Shown here piece after piece: positions 52,424 to 61,541 of a stretch of DNA of 64,000 nt. Position 1 is the stretch's first letter; each line of letters starts with the position of its first letter. The DNA comes from Aquisalinus luteolus (GTDB taxonomy: Bacteria > Pseudomonadota > Alphaproteobacteria > Caulobacterales > Parvularculaceae). A program made the translations under genes and the position numbers. Below the pieces are notes generated by a model. That model was not told the DNA's origin, did no database searches, and saw only the letters and a program-made list of their open reading frames with translations. The stretch spans positions 62,001-126,000 of the forward strand of contig NZ_VCJR02000002.1 in assembly GCF_009712425.2 (NCBI RefSeq), read 5' to 3'.

Positions 52424-53181
52424 TGCGCTGGCTTTCCATCACCTTCCTGCATTACCGCTATGCCGGGATATCCTTCCTGCGCAATCCGATGGCGGCGTTT
52501 TTCGGAACGCTCTTCCCACTGATGTTCCTGACCATCAACTCGCTGGTGTTCGGCGATTTTGCCGCCCCTGACGGCGGCGATTTGCCGATGACCGCGTTCT
52601 ATACCGCCGGCATGTCGGTCTTCTCCGTCATCATGACGTGCTTTACGAATCTCGCCGCCGGGCTGCTCTATGATCGCGACATGGGCCGGCTGAAGCGCAT
52701 TCGCGGCACGCCGACGCCGATCTCGTCTTACATTGCCGCGCGTATCCTGCTGGCGATGAGCGTCGGCGTCATCACTTCGATCCTGTGCGTGATCCTTGGT
52801 GTGACCGCCTTTGGCGTGCCGCTGAACCTGTCGATCCTGCCGGGCTTTCTCGCCATCATCATCCTCGGCGCCGCGAGCCTGTCGGCGCTTGGCCTTGCGA
52901 TCACCGCGTTTATCCCCAATGCGCAGGCGGGCCCGGCGATCCTCAACGCGATCTCCTTCCCGATCATCTTCGGCTCGAACGTGTTCTTCCCGATCCCGAA
53001 CATGCCGCGCTGGCTGGACCTTGCCGCCAACGCACTGCCAGTGCGCCCGTTTGCCGATGCCGCGACAGCAACGTTCTTCGGCGGTCGGGCAGACCTGCAC
53101 GACTTGATCATCATCGCGGCATGGGGCGGTATCGGCGCGATCATCGCCTGGCGCAGCTTCCGGTGGCAACCGGCCCGGTAA
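52420..53181 (+). CDS. ABC-2 type permease
   Basis: A 253-residue membrane protein with six helices. RLKRIRGTPTPISSYIAARI is the characteristic cytoplasmic loop and IIILGAASLSALGLAITAFI with FPIIFGSNVFFPI are typical of the ABC-2/DrrB family. It overlaps the ATPase gene by four bases and is followed 8 bp later by an isoprenylcysteine methyltransferase-like gene, suggesting a three-gene operon. Confidence 0.88.
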   Translation: MMRWLSITFLHYRYAGISFLRNPMAAFFGTLFPLMFLTINSLVFGDFAAPDGGDLPMTAFYTAGMSVFSVIMTCFTNLAAGLLYDRDMGRLKRIRGTPTPISSYIAARILLAMSVGVITSILCVILGVTAFGVPLNLSILPGFLAIIILGAASLSALGLAITAFIPNAQAGPAILNAISFPIIFGSNVFFPIPNMPRWLDLAANALPVRPFADAATATFFGGRADLHDLIIIAAWGGIGAIIAWRSFRWQPAR

Positions 53182-53189
53182 GGAGAGAA

Positions 53190-53639
53190 ATGATGCGCAT
53201 ACCCCCCGTCCTGCAAGTTGCCTTCTGGGCCTTCATCGCGTGGGGGCTGGCGCGGCTTTTTCCTGATCTTGAATGGGACTGGCCCGGCCAGGATGTCACA
53301 GCCGCAGTGCTTTCGATCAGTGCTGTTGTCATTGCCATCGCAGGTATTGTCCAGTTCCACCGCCACAAGACGACAGTCAGCCCTGTCGCGCTGGAACAGG
53401 CAAGCACCATCGTGACGGACGGTATCTACCGTTACACCCGCAACCCGATGTATCTCGGCATGGCGCTCTTACTGACAGGCTGGGTGATCAAGCTCGGCAA
53501 TCCGCTCGGCGCCCTGACCATCATCGGGTTCGTGCTGGTGATGACGGCCATCCAGATCGTGCCGGAAGAGCGTGTGCTGGCTCAGAAATTCGGCGCCGCG
53601 CATACTGACTACCTGCAGAAAACGCGGCGCTGGATCTAA
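53190..53639 (+). CDS. Isoprenylcysteine carboxyl methyltransferase-family membrane protein
   Basis: A 149-residue integral membrane methyltransferase with four helices. The SAM-binding signature is TDGIYRYTRNPMYLGMALLL with PEERVLAQKFGAAHTDYLQK near the C-terminus, as in the ICMT/PEMT group. Bacterial members have mostly unknown substrates. The ATG at 53190 follows AGGAGAG at 53181-53187; the open frame runs upstream inside the permease gene but is not native there. It is convergent with putA, 3 bp apart. Confidence 0.88.
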   Translation: MMRIPPVLQVAFWAFIAWGLARLFPDLEWDWPGQDVTAAVLSISAVVIAIAGIVQFHRHKTTVSPVALEQASTIVTDGIYRYTRNPMYLGMALLLTGWVIKLGNPLGALTIIGFVLVMTAIQIVPEERVLAQKFGAAHTDYLQKTRRWI

Positions 53640-53642
53640 TTA

Positions 53643-56600
53643 TTAGTTCGCCAGTGCAATCAGCGAGGCGTTGCCGCCGGCTGCTGCGGTGTTGACGGAG
53701 ACCGCTTTCTCCTCGCAGAAACGTTGGAGGTAGTTCGGCCCGCCTGCCTTTGGCCCTGTACCGGAAAGACCGGCACCACCGAAAGGCTGTACACCGACGA
53801 TTGCGCCGATGATGTTGCGGTTGACGTAGATATTACCCGCCTTCACCCGCGGCAGCACATAGTCGGCGATGCCGTCGATGCGCGAGTGGATGCCGAAGGT
53901 CAGACCGTAGCCCGTCGCGTTGACCGCTTCCAGAACCTGGTCGAGCTGATCGTTCTTCCAGCGCACGACATGCAGGATCGGGCCGAAGGCTTCCGTCTTC
54001 AGGGCATCGAGCGCATCAAGCTCGAAAATATGCGGCGCCATGAAAGTGCCGCTCAGGCCTTCAGGCGTCTTGCCTTTCCAGACAAGCCTGCCCTGTTTTT
54101 CCATCTTGTCGGCATGGGCCTGGAGATTGTCCATCGCTTCCTTGTCGATAACCGGGCCGATATCGGTCTTCGGATCAGACGGATCGCCGAAGCGGCGCGC
54201 CTCTGCTGCACCGATAATCATTTCCAGCATGTCGTCGGCGACATCATCCTGCAGGTAGAGAATGCGCAGGGCGGAACATCTTTGCCCGGACGACTGGAAG
54301 GCGGAGGTGACGACATCGTCGGCAACCTGTTCCGGCAAGGCCGTCGAATCGACGACGAGGGCGTTGATGCCGCCGGTCTCCGCGATCAGCGGCGTGATCG
54401 GCCCGTCCTTGGCCGCCAGCGCGCGGTTAATGGCATGGGCGGTCGCGGTCGAGCCGGTAAAGCAGACGCCGTTGATGTCGTCATGCTCGACCAGCGCCTT
54501 ACCGGTCTCACCTTCGCCGAGCACGAGGTTGCAGACGCCATCGGGGAAGCCTGCCTGTTTCATCAACTCCACCGCCACATGGGCGATGTATGGGGTTTGT
54601 TCGGCGGGCTTCGCCACGACTGTGTTGCCGGCGGCAAGCGCCGCCGTGACTTGACCGATGAAAATCGCCAGCGGGAAATTCCACGGTGAGATACAGGCGA
54701 AGATGCCACGCGGCTCCAGCTGCCAGCTGTCGCGCTGGCCGGTCGGACCATCCAGCTCGATGCGGCCACCCATCTGTTTTTCCGCTTGCAGGGCGTAATA
54801 GCGGCAGAAATCTGCTGCCTCGCGCACCTCGGCGACTGCATCGTCGATGGTCTTGCCGGCCTCGACAGCACAGAGCGAGAAGAAGCGGTCCATGTTCTGC
54901 TCAAGGATATCGGCATAACGGGTAAGGTAAAGCGCGCGGTCCTCTGCCTCCGTCCGGCCCCATGTCTGGAACGCATCACGGGCGGCCTTGACCGCCTTGT
55001 CGACCGTTTCCGGTGAGGAGATCAGCATGCTGCCGAATTCTTCGCCCGTGGTCGGGTTGAGCAGCGGCGATGTCTCTTTATCGCCACGCTCTTCCTTGCC
55101 ATTGATGATCGCGGCAATCGGCTGCGATGGCGGCGTAAAGTCCGCCGTTACTTTTGCGACATGATCGAGCACCGGTTTGTGGCCGAACTCCATCCCGGCG
55201 GAATTCTTGCGATCTGAATAGAGATTATGCGGACGGCGGATCAGCGGATGGCGGCCATCGCCGGAACCGGTGATCGTTGCCGCGACATGTTCCTGCGGGG
55301 AGACGAGCAGCGCCTCGCGCGTGATATGCGGGTCTGCGATCTGTGACACGAAAGACGAGTTCGCCGTGTTTTCCAGCATCCGCCGGACGAGATAGGCGAG
55401 AAGGTCCTTGTACCCCCCAACCGGCGCATAGATACGGGCGGGCACGCCTTCCAGCTTGATTTCGAGGTCATAGAGGGACTCGCCCATGCCATGCAGGCGC
55501 TGGAACTCGTATCCCACCTTGTCGCCGGCAATCTCGAAGATTGCGGCGAGGGTGACGGCGTTGTGGGTGGCGAATTGCGGGAAGATATGCGGCCGCGCAT
55601 CGAGCAGGCGCCGGGCGCAGTCGAGAAAGCACAGATCGGTGGCAGCCTTCCGTGTAAAGACGGGGAAGTCTTCCAGCCCCCGCTCCTGCGCGCGCTTGAT
55701 CTCGGTGTCCCAGTATGCGCCCTTGACGAGGCGGACCATAAACTTGCGATCGAGGGACTTGGCAAGACCGGCAACCCAGTCGACTACTTCCGGGGCGCGT
55801 TTCTGATAGGCCTGGACGGCGAGGCCAAGACCCATCCAGTCGTCAAGACCAGGGTCTTCGGCCACAGCGCGGAAGACGTCGAGGGACAGTTCCAGCCTGT
55901 CGGCTTCTTCCGCATCAATGGTCAGGTTGAGCTGGTATTCCTTGGCGCGCTTTGCAAGCTCGATCACCTTGGGCACCAACTCACGCATCACCTCGTCGCG
56001 ATTGCGGGCCTCGTAGCGCGGATGCAGCGCCGACAGCTTGACGGAAAGACCCGGGCGGGATGGCAGCTCGGAATCGAAGCTCTTCGACTGCTCGCCAATG
56101 GCGTCGAGAGCATCGGAATAGGATTCGAGGTAGCGGTCAGCGTCCTTTTGCGTTCGTGCGCCCTCGCCCAGCATGTCGAAGGAGAACCAGAACCCTTCAC
56201 GTCTCTGTTTCTCGGCGCGTTTCAGCGCATCCTTTATCGTCTGTCCGAGCACGAAGTGGCGGCCGAGATAGTGCATCGCCTGGCGCGTGCCCTGACGGAT
56301 GACAGGCACGCCAAGGCGCTTGACCATGCCATGCAGAACGGCGCCGGGTTTTTCGCGCGGGCGGACGATATTGGCCGACATGCCGATGCCCCAGCTGGCG
56401 GCCATCAACAGCCAGCTGTCGTCGTGGTCGTCGTCATCCTCATCTTCCTCGTCCCAGTCACCGGCGGAGAGTTTTTCCTCGATCAACCGGTCCTGCGTCT
56501 TGGCGTCGGGCACACGCAATAGCGCCTCGGCGAGGACCATCAGCGCGAGGCCTTCCTTGGTCGACAGGGAATATTCCTGCATGAACTCTTCAAGTCCGGT

Positions 56601-56768
56601 CGTGTGCTTGGTGTTCTTGATCCCGTCGATAAAGCGGGTTGCCCTGTCGCGAATACGCTGCGCCATTTGCGGGTCGTGCCGGTTATCGTCCAGCATTTTC
56701 AGGATCAGCTCCCGGTCATCGGGGGCGTAGTCGGCTTCAAACGGCGGGTAAGCGGAGTCTCGGGCCAT
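53643..56768 (-). CDS. putA: Bifunctional proline dehydrogenase / pyrroline-5-carboxylate dehydrogenase
   Basis: A 1041-residue enzyme oxidising proline to glutamate. The proline dehydrogenase barrel spans roughly residues 130-460 (SFDSELPSRPGLSVKLSALH, VRLVKGAYWDTEIKRAQERG). The aldehyde dehydrogenase part is about 560-1000, with the NAD site ISPWNFPLAIFIGQVTAALA, Glu in AETGGINALVV and the catalytic Cys in SSGQRCSALR. The DNA-binding RHH domain of E. coli-type PutA is absent, so another factor regulates it. ATG 56768 follows AAAAAGGA. The open frame extends to 57002 but lacks family similarity. Confidence 0.95.
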   Translation of the reverse strand: MARDSAYPPFEADYAPDDRELILKMLDDNRHDPQMAQRIRDRATRFIDGIKNTKHTTGLEEFMQEYSLSTKEGLALMVLAEALLRVPDAKTQDRLIEEKLSAGDWDEEDEDDDDHDDSWLLMAASWGIGMSANIVRPREKPGAVLHGMVKRLGVPVIRQGTRQAMHYLGRHFVLGQTIKDALKRAEKQRREGFWFSFDMLGEGARTQKDADRYLESYSDALDAIGEQSKSFDSELPSRPGLSVKLSALHPRYEARNRDEVMRELVPKVIELAKRAKEYQLNLTIDAEEADRLELSLDVFRAVAEDPGLDDWMGLGLAVQAYQKRAPEVVDWVAGLAKSLDRKFMVRLVKGAYWDTEIKRAQERGLEDFPVFTRKAATDLCFLDCARRLLDARPHIFPQFATHNAVTLAAIFEIAGDKVGYEFQRLHGMGESLYDLEIKLEGVPARIYAPVGGYKDLLAYLVRRMLENTANSSFVSQIADPHITREALLVSPQEHVAATITGSGDGRHPLIRRPHNLYSDRKNSAGMEFGHKPVLDHVAKVTADFTPPSQPIAAIINGKEERGDKETSPLLNPTTGEEFGSMLISSPETVDKAVKAARDAFQTWGRTEAEDRALYLTRYADILEQNMDRFFSLCAVEAGKTIDDAVAEVREAADFCRYYALQAEKQMGGRIELDGPTGQRDSWQLEPRGIFACISPWNFPLAIFIGQVTAALAAGNTVVAKPAEQTPYIAHVAVELMKQAGFPDGVCNLVLGEGETGKALVEHDDINGVCFTGSTATAHAINRALAAKDGPITPLIAETGGINALVVDSTALPEQVADDVVTSAFQSSGQRCSALRILYLQDDVADDMLEMIIGAAEARRFGDPSDPKTDIGPVIDKEAMDNLQAHADKMEKQGRLVWKGKTPEGLSGTFMAPHIFELDALDALKTEAFGPILHVVRWKNDQLDQVLEAVNATGYGLTFGIHSRIDGIADYVLPRVKAGNIYVNRNIIGAIVGVQPFGGAGLSGTGPKAGGPNYLQRFCEEKAVSVNTAAAGGNASLIALAN

Positions 56769-57070
56769 GAATATCCTTTTTAGATCGTGTCGACAGAACC
56801 CCCACCAACGGGTCGAGGTCTCCCCTTGTTCCTCAAGATATTTTAAAACGGATGTATCCCGATTGCCGAAACGGGCGAGCCAATGCAAGCAAAGCCGGGC
56901 CGCTTTGACCGTAATTGGTGACTTCGCCTTCGCAGGCGGTGCCGGGCGTTCCGCAAGCTGCACCCCCTTAGCAGAAAATTGCTCAGTGTTGCCCCAACTC
57001 AACTGGACAGGCCGACAGGGTGTGCTTACAGTCGGCGGCTGGACCAGCGACGTTTGACGAGGGGAATGCC
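56769..57070. other. Divergent promoter region between putA and the AGCS symporter gene
   Basis: About 300 bp. The putA frame stays open upstream (78 more codons on the minus strand) but does not look like protein. No strong hairpin or palindromic operator stands out; I cannot place the promoters. A shared regulator of amino-acid use, such as an Lrp/PutR type, would be expected to bind here but no motif is convincing. Confidence 0.45.
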
Positions 57071-58480
57071 GTGAATATTGCCGATCTTATCAGCCAGGTG
57101 AATGGTATTGTCTGGGGCCCGCCCATGCTGGCTCTTCTGCTCCTGACGGGCCTCTTCCTGACCATCGGCCTCAAGCTGATGCCGCTGGGCAAGATTCCCT
57201 ATGCGTTCGGCGAGATGTTCCGCAAACGCGAAGGCAGCGACGAAGGCGACGTCTCGCCGTTCGGCGCACTGATGACGGCCCTCGCCTCGACAATCGGTAC
57301 GGGCAATATCGCCGGGGTGGCCGTGGCCATCGCCGTCGGCGGGCCGGGCGCGCTGTTCTGGATGTGGATGACCGCCCTTGTTGGCATGGCGACCAAGTTT
57401 TCCGAAGCCGTGCTGGCCGTGAAATATCGTGAGGTCGACCATCGCGGCAAGCGGGTCGGCGGGCCGATGTATTACATCAAGAACGGCCTCGGCAAGAAAT
57501 GGGTCTGGCTGGGCTTCCTGTTCGCAGCTTTCGGCATGCTGGCAAGCTGGGGCACTGGCGCCTCGATCCAATCGAACTCCGTCGCTGACGTGCTGCAAAA
57601 CTCTTTTGCCATTCCACCGCTTGTCACCGGTCTTGTTCTCGCAGCCACCGCGGGCCTCGTGATCCTCGGCGGGATTAACTGGATTGCGAATGTCGCCACC
57701 AAGCTCGTTCCGGCCATGGCGCTGACCTACATATTCTTCGGCGTTATCGTGATCATCATGAATGCCCCGGCGATACCGGCGGCGTTCGGGCTGATTTTCA
57801 AAGGGGCCTTCGGATATGATGCAGCTGTTGGCGGTTTCACCGGCGGCGCCCTTATGCTGGCCATGCAGTTCGGTGTCGCACGCGGTATCTTCTCCAACGA
57901 GGCAGGCCAGGGTTCCGCCCCGATCGCGCACGCCGCTGCCCAGAACAATGACCCGGTCAACCAGGGCATCGTAGCCATGCTGGGCACGCTGATCGACACG
58001 ATCATCGTGTGCTCGATCACCGGCCTCGTCATTATCACGACCGGCGCCTATTCTATCATCGACCCGCAGACCGGCTTTGCCTTCACCGGCGCCCCGCTGA
58101 CGGCAGAGGCCTTTTCCCACGGCCTGCCAGGTGACTGGGGTCAGTATGTCGTCTCCATCGGCCTTGCCATCTTCGCCTTCACCACCATTCTGGGGTGGAG
58201 CTATTACGGCGAGCGGTGCGCGGAATACCTGTTCGGTGAGTGGGTCATCTTCCCGTTCAAGGTCATCTGGATTGTCGTCGTGTTTGCGGGCTGCTGGGTA
58301 CTGACCCTTGAAGGAAGTGGCGCAGAGGCAGGCGGCGTGCAGGGTATCGTCAACCTTTTCTGGCTCGTCGCAGACACGCTGACTGGCATGATGGCGGCAC
58401 CGAACCTGATCGCATTATTGCTGCTCTCGCCAATAGTCTTCAAAATGTCGAAGGAATATTTCGATAAGCGCAAAAATTAA
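57071..58480 (+). CDS. AGCS-family sodium:alanine symporter
   Basis: A 469-residue sodium-coupled amino-acid transporter with about eleven helices. GALMTALASTIGTGNIAGVAVA and FGVARGIFSNEAGQGSAPIA are the family signatures; KRVGGPMYYIKNGLGKKW is also typical. The start is the GTG at 57071 preceded by GAGGGGA; an upstream ATG at 57020 would add 17 unrelated residues. It is divergent from putA, which suggests coordinated amino-acid uptake and catabolism; alanine, glycine or proline are candidate substrates. Confidence 0.93.
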   Translation: MNIADLISQVNGIVWGPPMLALLLLTGLFLTIGLKLMPLGKIPYAFGEMFRKREGSDEGDVSPFGALMTALASTIGTGNIAGVAVAIAVGGPGALFWMWMTALVGMATKFSEAVLAVKYREVDHRGKRVGGPMYYIKNGLGKKWVWLGFLFAAFGMLASWGTGASIQSNSVADVLQNSFAIPPLVTGLVLAATAGLVILGGINWIANVATKLVPAMALTYIFFGVIVIIMNAPAIPAAFGLIFKGAFGYDAAVGGFTGGALMLAMQFGVARGIFSNEAGQGSAPIAHAAAQNNDPVNQGIVAMLGTLIDTIIVCSITGLVIITTGAYSIIDPQTGFAFTGAPLTAEAFSHGLPGDWGQYVVSIGLAIFAFTTILGWSYYGERCAEYLFGEWVIFPFKVIWIVVVFAGCWVLTLEGSGAEAGGVQGIVNLFWLVADTLTGMMAAPNLIALLLLSPIVFKMSKEYFDKRKN

Positions 58481-58520
58481 ACGCGATTGTGAACTAAACC
58501 CACCCGGTTGAGGTTACCAA

Positions 58521-58570
58521 GATATCATACGCTTTAACTTGCAATTGGCGTGTTTCTGGCGTGTGATATC
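58521..58570. promoter_or_regulatory. Long inverted repeat upstream of a lipoprotein gene
   Basis: GATATCATACGC (58521-58532) and GCGTGTGATATC (58559-58570) are inverted repeats with 11 of 12 bases matching and a 26-nt spacer. The right arm ends 26 bp before the chosen ATG. It could be a looped operator or a hairpin in the 5' UTR. Confidence 0.5.
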
Positions 58571-58596
58571 ACGCAATGGTGAGGCAACGGGTAGAT

Positions 58597-59394
58597 ATGC
58601 TACGCATTGGGCTTCTGAGTTCTGTTCTCCTGCTCAGCGCAGGCTGCGCGTCCATGAAGACGGACGACCAGGTCACGAGTCGCTTTGATCCGGACCGGAT
58701 CGAAGTGGACATGGATCGCGAAAGCATCACCAAGTCATTCCAGTCCCCTCTCTACATACTGAATATCAAGAAGGAAGAAATTCCAAATCATCTTCCGGGA
58801 CCGGACGAGACCTATGACGAGCCGACTTCATGCCTGGTCGCCAAGGTCGAATATGATAACCTCAACAAGCTTCTCGGTATTGACGAGGCGGCGCTGGATG
58901 CTGAAGAATTCGGCATGATCAGCCTCGATGCCAGCGACGCGATCGAGTCGACGATCAGCGATTTCATTCCGTTCGAGGACGTCATCAAATATGTCTCCGG
59001 CGCGACCAAACACGAAAAGAAGGTTGCCGCTGCTTATTTCCGTGGCCAGATCCGCCGGGCCTACCTGCGTGGTTATATTCACCGGAATACCTGCGAGACG
59101 CCGACGCCGACGACAAAGCCGGGCGACAGTACCATCACGGCCAGCAATACTCTTGTTGAAGACGACCGCCGCATCGGGATGACGGAAACCGGCGAGGAGT
59201 TTGACATCTATGTCTCGCCGAAACCGCGCACTTATGACAGCACCTATGATGACGTCGTACAGCTTGAGCCGGTAAATGTTGACGAGACACCTGGCCGGGG
59301 CGACACTCGCGAGACAAAGAAAATCGAAAGAGTGTCGGATTCAGATGACAGACCTGCCCCGCTGCCAATGCGCGCCATCGCTGCCAGAGACTAG
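58597..59394 (+). CDS. Hypothetical lipoprotein
   Basis: A 265-residue protein: MLRIGLLSSVLLLSAGC gives lipidated C17. The mature part is hydrophilic and rich in Asp, Glu and Thr, with two cysteines (SCLVAKVEY and NTCETPTP) that might pair. The last 90 residues are low in predicted structure (PGDSTITASN...). I recognise no family. An alternative ATG at 58576 adds seven residues. Its 3' end overlaps the start of the asparaginase gene by 50 bases in another frame, so the two are probably expressed together. Confidence 0.65.
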   Translation: MLRIGLLSSVLLLSAGCASMKTDDQVTSRFDPDRIEVDMDRESITKSFQSPLYILNIKKEEIPNHLPGPDETYDEPTSCLVAKVEYDNLNKLLGIDEAALDAEEFGMISLDASDAIESTISDFIPFEDVIKYVSGATKHEKKVAAAYFRGQIRRAYLRGYIHRNTCETPTPTTKPGDSTITASNTLVEDDRRIGMTETGEEFDIYVSPKPRTYDSTYDDVVQLEPVNVDETPGRGDTRETKKIERVSDSDDRPAPLPMRAIAARD

Positions 59395-60379
59395 AACCAG
59401 CGTTCTTCCCGGGGTTGCAGCGACACTGCTTGTCCTCTTCTCCATGACGACAGAAGCTATTGCACAGACCGACGCGGCCTGTGCTGGTTCTGATATTTAC
59501 GGCGTGATCGTCCATGGTGGCACAGCCCGGTTCGGGACCGAAAGCGAGGAGCGGCTTGCCCTGTTCAGGGAGATGCTGCCCCGGCTTCGCGATGAACTTG
59601 CCGCCGGGGCAACCGCGCTCGACACCGTCGAAAAGGCCATCGTGACGATGGAAGATTCAGGCCTGTTCAACGCAGGCAGGGCCGCCATCAACAATGCCGG
59701 TGGCTTCGTTGAAACCGACGCCTCGATCATGGATGGCGAGACAATGGAAGCGGGGGCCGTTGCCTCAATGCGCCTCGTCAAGAACCCGATCCGGGCGGCA
59801 CGCCTTGTCATGGACGAGACACGGCATGTCATGATGGTCGGCGATCGTGGCGAGGCAGCCGTGACCGAGCGCGGCGCCGAGACAGTCGAGCCCTCCTATT
59901 TCAGGAATAATAAGCATACGGATGAACCTGAAGAACATGGCACGGTGGGCGCAGCTGTGCTTGATCGTTGTGGCAACCTGGCCGCTGGCACGTCCACCGG
60001 CGGGTATGATGCGAAAATCCCGGGTCGCGTCGGGGACTCGCCCGTCATCGGCGCAGGCACCTATGCCCGCAACGGCGTGCTCGCCGCTTCGGCAACCGGT
60101 CATGGCGAGTATTTCATTCGCTTCACCGCAACCCGCTCTGCCGCAGCGCGCATGGAATATGGCGGGATGAGCCTGAATGATGCCGTGGCCGCATCCATTG
60201 AGGAAATGGCGGCAGCAGGCGAAGATGGTGCAGGCACTGGCGGCATTGTCGCCATCGGGGCCGATGGCACCGTTACCTATCCTCACAGTACGGAGGGTAT
60301 GTACCGCGCCTATGCCACGCCGGACGTGCTCTATTCCGTCGGCGTCTTCGACGAGATGGAAACACGCCGGCCTGACTGA
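59345..60379 (+). CDS. Secreted Ntn-type asparaginase / isoaspartyl peptidase
   Basis: A 344-residue plant-type asparaginase that self-cleaves. A signal-like hydrophobic segment (SVLPGVAATLLVLFSMTTEA, cut near AIAQT) suggests periplasmic export, unlike cytoplasmic IaaA. The alpha domain shows GVIVHGGTARFG and GLFNAGRAAINNAGGFVETD; the autocleavage site is EEHGTVGAAVLD with the Thr nucleophile, followed by GTSTGGYDAKIPGRVGDSP and ASATGHGEYF, as in the family. The ATG at 59345 overlaps the previous gene by 50 bases. It would hydrolyse isoaspartyl dipeptides and asparagine. Confidence 0.88.
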   Translation: MTDLPRCQCAPSLPETRTSVLPGVAATLLVLFSMTTEAIAQTDAACAGSDIYGVIVHGGTARFGTESEERLALFREMLPRLRDELAAGATALDTVEKAIVTMEDSGLFNAGRAAINNAGGFVETDASIMDGETMEAGAVASMRLVKNPIRAARLVMDETRHVMMVGDRGEAAVTERGAETVEPSYFRNNKHTDEPEEHGTVGAAVLDRCGNLAAGTSTGGYDAKIPGRVGDSPVIGAGTYARNGVLAASATGHGEYFIRFTATRSAAARMEYGGMSLNDAVAASIEEMAAAGEDGAGTGGIVAIGADGTVTYPHSTEGMYRAYATPDVLYSVGVFDEMETRRPD

Positions 60380-60489
60380 CGCAGTCCACCTCCCACTAGC
60401 TACTGCTCACGATTGACCTGACTGCCTTGTGAGAAGACAGAACCGGGTGGAATTGTATCGTGCTGTTGGAACTCAGGGAGTATCAGCAC

Positions 60490-61089
60490 ATGCCTGCAAA
60501 CCTATCCTTCATTGTCCGGCCCGTAGCCGGCATTTTCTGCCTTGTCATTGCATCACTGTTTTCTGTAGCAGTGGCGCAGGAAGGGACTGGCCTCGGTCCT
60601 GAAGTGGGCGAGACAATTCCCCATGACCTTGCACTGGACGGCGCACCCGGATTTGACGAGTTGAAAGGCGAGAATGGCATGGTGCTGTTCTTCGTGCGCT
60701 CGGTCGACTGGTGCCCATATTGCAAGGCGCAGGTGATCGAGGCCTCAGGCGCCCATGACGATTTCGCTGCGCTGGGGCTGGAGCCTGTCTATCTCAGCTA
60801 TGACACCGTTGAAAAGCAGACTGCCTTCACCAGCCAGCGGGACATTTCCGGCAGCTTCGTATCCGACCCGCAATCGGAAATCATCAAGGCTTTCGGCCTG
60901 CTGAACACCAACCACAAGCCCGGCGAGTTCGGCTATGGCATCCCCTTCCCGGCGATTTTCATCGTCGATGCAAATGGTGTGGTTCGGGCCCGGCTTTATG
61001 AAGAAGATTATCTCACCAATACGAAAAGCTATCAGGATCGCCCGGCAATCGAAATCGTTCTGGAGGCCGCGGCGTCTGTGTCCAGTTAG
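60490..61089 (+). CDS. Secreted AhpC/TSA-type redoxin with a CPYC motif
   Basis: A 199-residue protein with an N-terminal signal peptide (FIVRPVAGIFCLVIASLFSV, cut near AVAQE) and a thioredoxin fold. The active-site string VDWCPYCKAQ has both cysteines in a CxxC arrangement, rather than the lone peroxidatic Cys of classic peroxiredoxins; IVDANGVVRARLYEEDY matches AhpC/TSA family ends. It may be a periplasmic peroxidase or thiol-disulfide exchanger. ATG 60490 follows AGGGAG. A start at 60460 adds ten residues. A strong hairpin follows the stop by 18 nt. Confidence 0.82.
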   Translation: MPANLSFIVRPVAGIFCLVIASLFSVAVAQEGTGLGPEVGETIPHDLALDGAPGFDELKGENGMVLFFVRSVDWCPYCKAQVIEASGAHDDFAALGLEPVYLSYDTVEKQTAFTSQRDISGSFVSDPQSEIIKAFGLLNTNHKPGEFGYGIPFPAIFIVDANGVVRARLYEEDYLTNTKSYQDRPAIEIVLEAAASVSS

Positions 61090-61107
61090 ATGGCACCGCA
61101 TAAAGGC

Positions 61108-61172
61108 GGGGCCGCAGTTGCCTGCGGCCCCTTCCGTTTACTCGTTCAGGGGGGAGAGAGAAGTTGAACGAG
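61108..61172. ncRNA. Structured element, copy 1: GC hairpin plus G/A-loop hairpin
   Basis: Hairpin A: GGGGCCGCAG (61108-61117) pairs perfectly with CTGCGGCCCC (61122-61131). Hairpin B: CTCGTTCA (61141-61148) pairs with TGAACGAG (61165-61172), exposing a 16-nt loop containing GGGGGGAGAGAGA. On the plus strand hairpin A could terminate the redoxin transcript. On the minus strand the loop of hairpin B reads as a CU-rich anti-Shine-Dalgarno-like sequence and hairpin A would be its 3' terminator. Strand is undecided. Confidence 0.5.
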
Positions 61173-61369
61173 GACGGAGTCTCGTATTTCAGGAGATGAA
61201 AGTCTGCCTCAGTCAGTCGATACTGAAGTGGCTATGCTCCAGCCCGATTACATGTCACGCAAGTGGGTGACATGCTGAATTTATTTTCGGCACCCAGGCC
61301 AGATCTTGCTTCCTTTGGTGCTTTGCAAATGACTGCAGATCTCATGCAGCCGAAAAGCCCCGAAATGGG

Positions 61370-61447
61370 AGGGGCCGCGGGCGGTTGCTCCGCGGCCCCT
61401 GGCATTCCCGTTCCAGAAGAGGGGGGAGAGAGAGATTTCTGAACGAG
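61370..61447. ncRNA. Structured element, copy 2 with compensatory stem changes
   Basis: Hairpin A: AGGGGCCGCGG (61370-61380) pairs perfectly with CCGCGGCCCCT (61390-61400). Hairpin B: CGTTCCAGAA (61409-61418) pairs with TTCTGAACG (61437-61445) with one bulged C, around an 18-nt loop again holding GGGGGGAGAGAGA. The stem is longer than in copy 1 and uses different bases below the shared CGTTC/GAACG, so the structure rather than the sequence is preserved. The surrounding 200 bp between copies, and the GA-rich stretch after 61448, hold no gene I can support. Confidence 0.5.
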
Positions 61448-61541
61448 AAATGCAAGCAGCAGAGCGAGAACGAGGGAAGGAGGAGGAGAGTGCTCCGCCC
61501 TGCTGTTAGCGATCACATAATGTAAGAAAATTGAAATTACA

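Noticed and set aside
56769-57002. 78-codon upstream extension of putA that might encode an N-terminal DNA-binding domain
   Set aside because: The peptide lacks the ribbon-helix-helix pattern of trifunctional PutA, and ATG 56768 has a good ribosome-binding site.
61186-61510. Tiny open frames in the 61.1-61.5 kb gap (for example 24 codons from 61196 and 19 codons from 61450)
   Set aside because: Very short, without good ribosome-binding spacing; the paired stems explain the sequence better.
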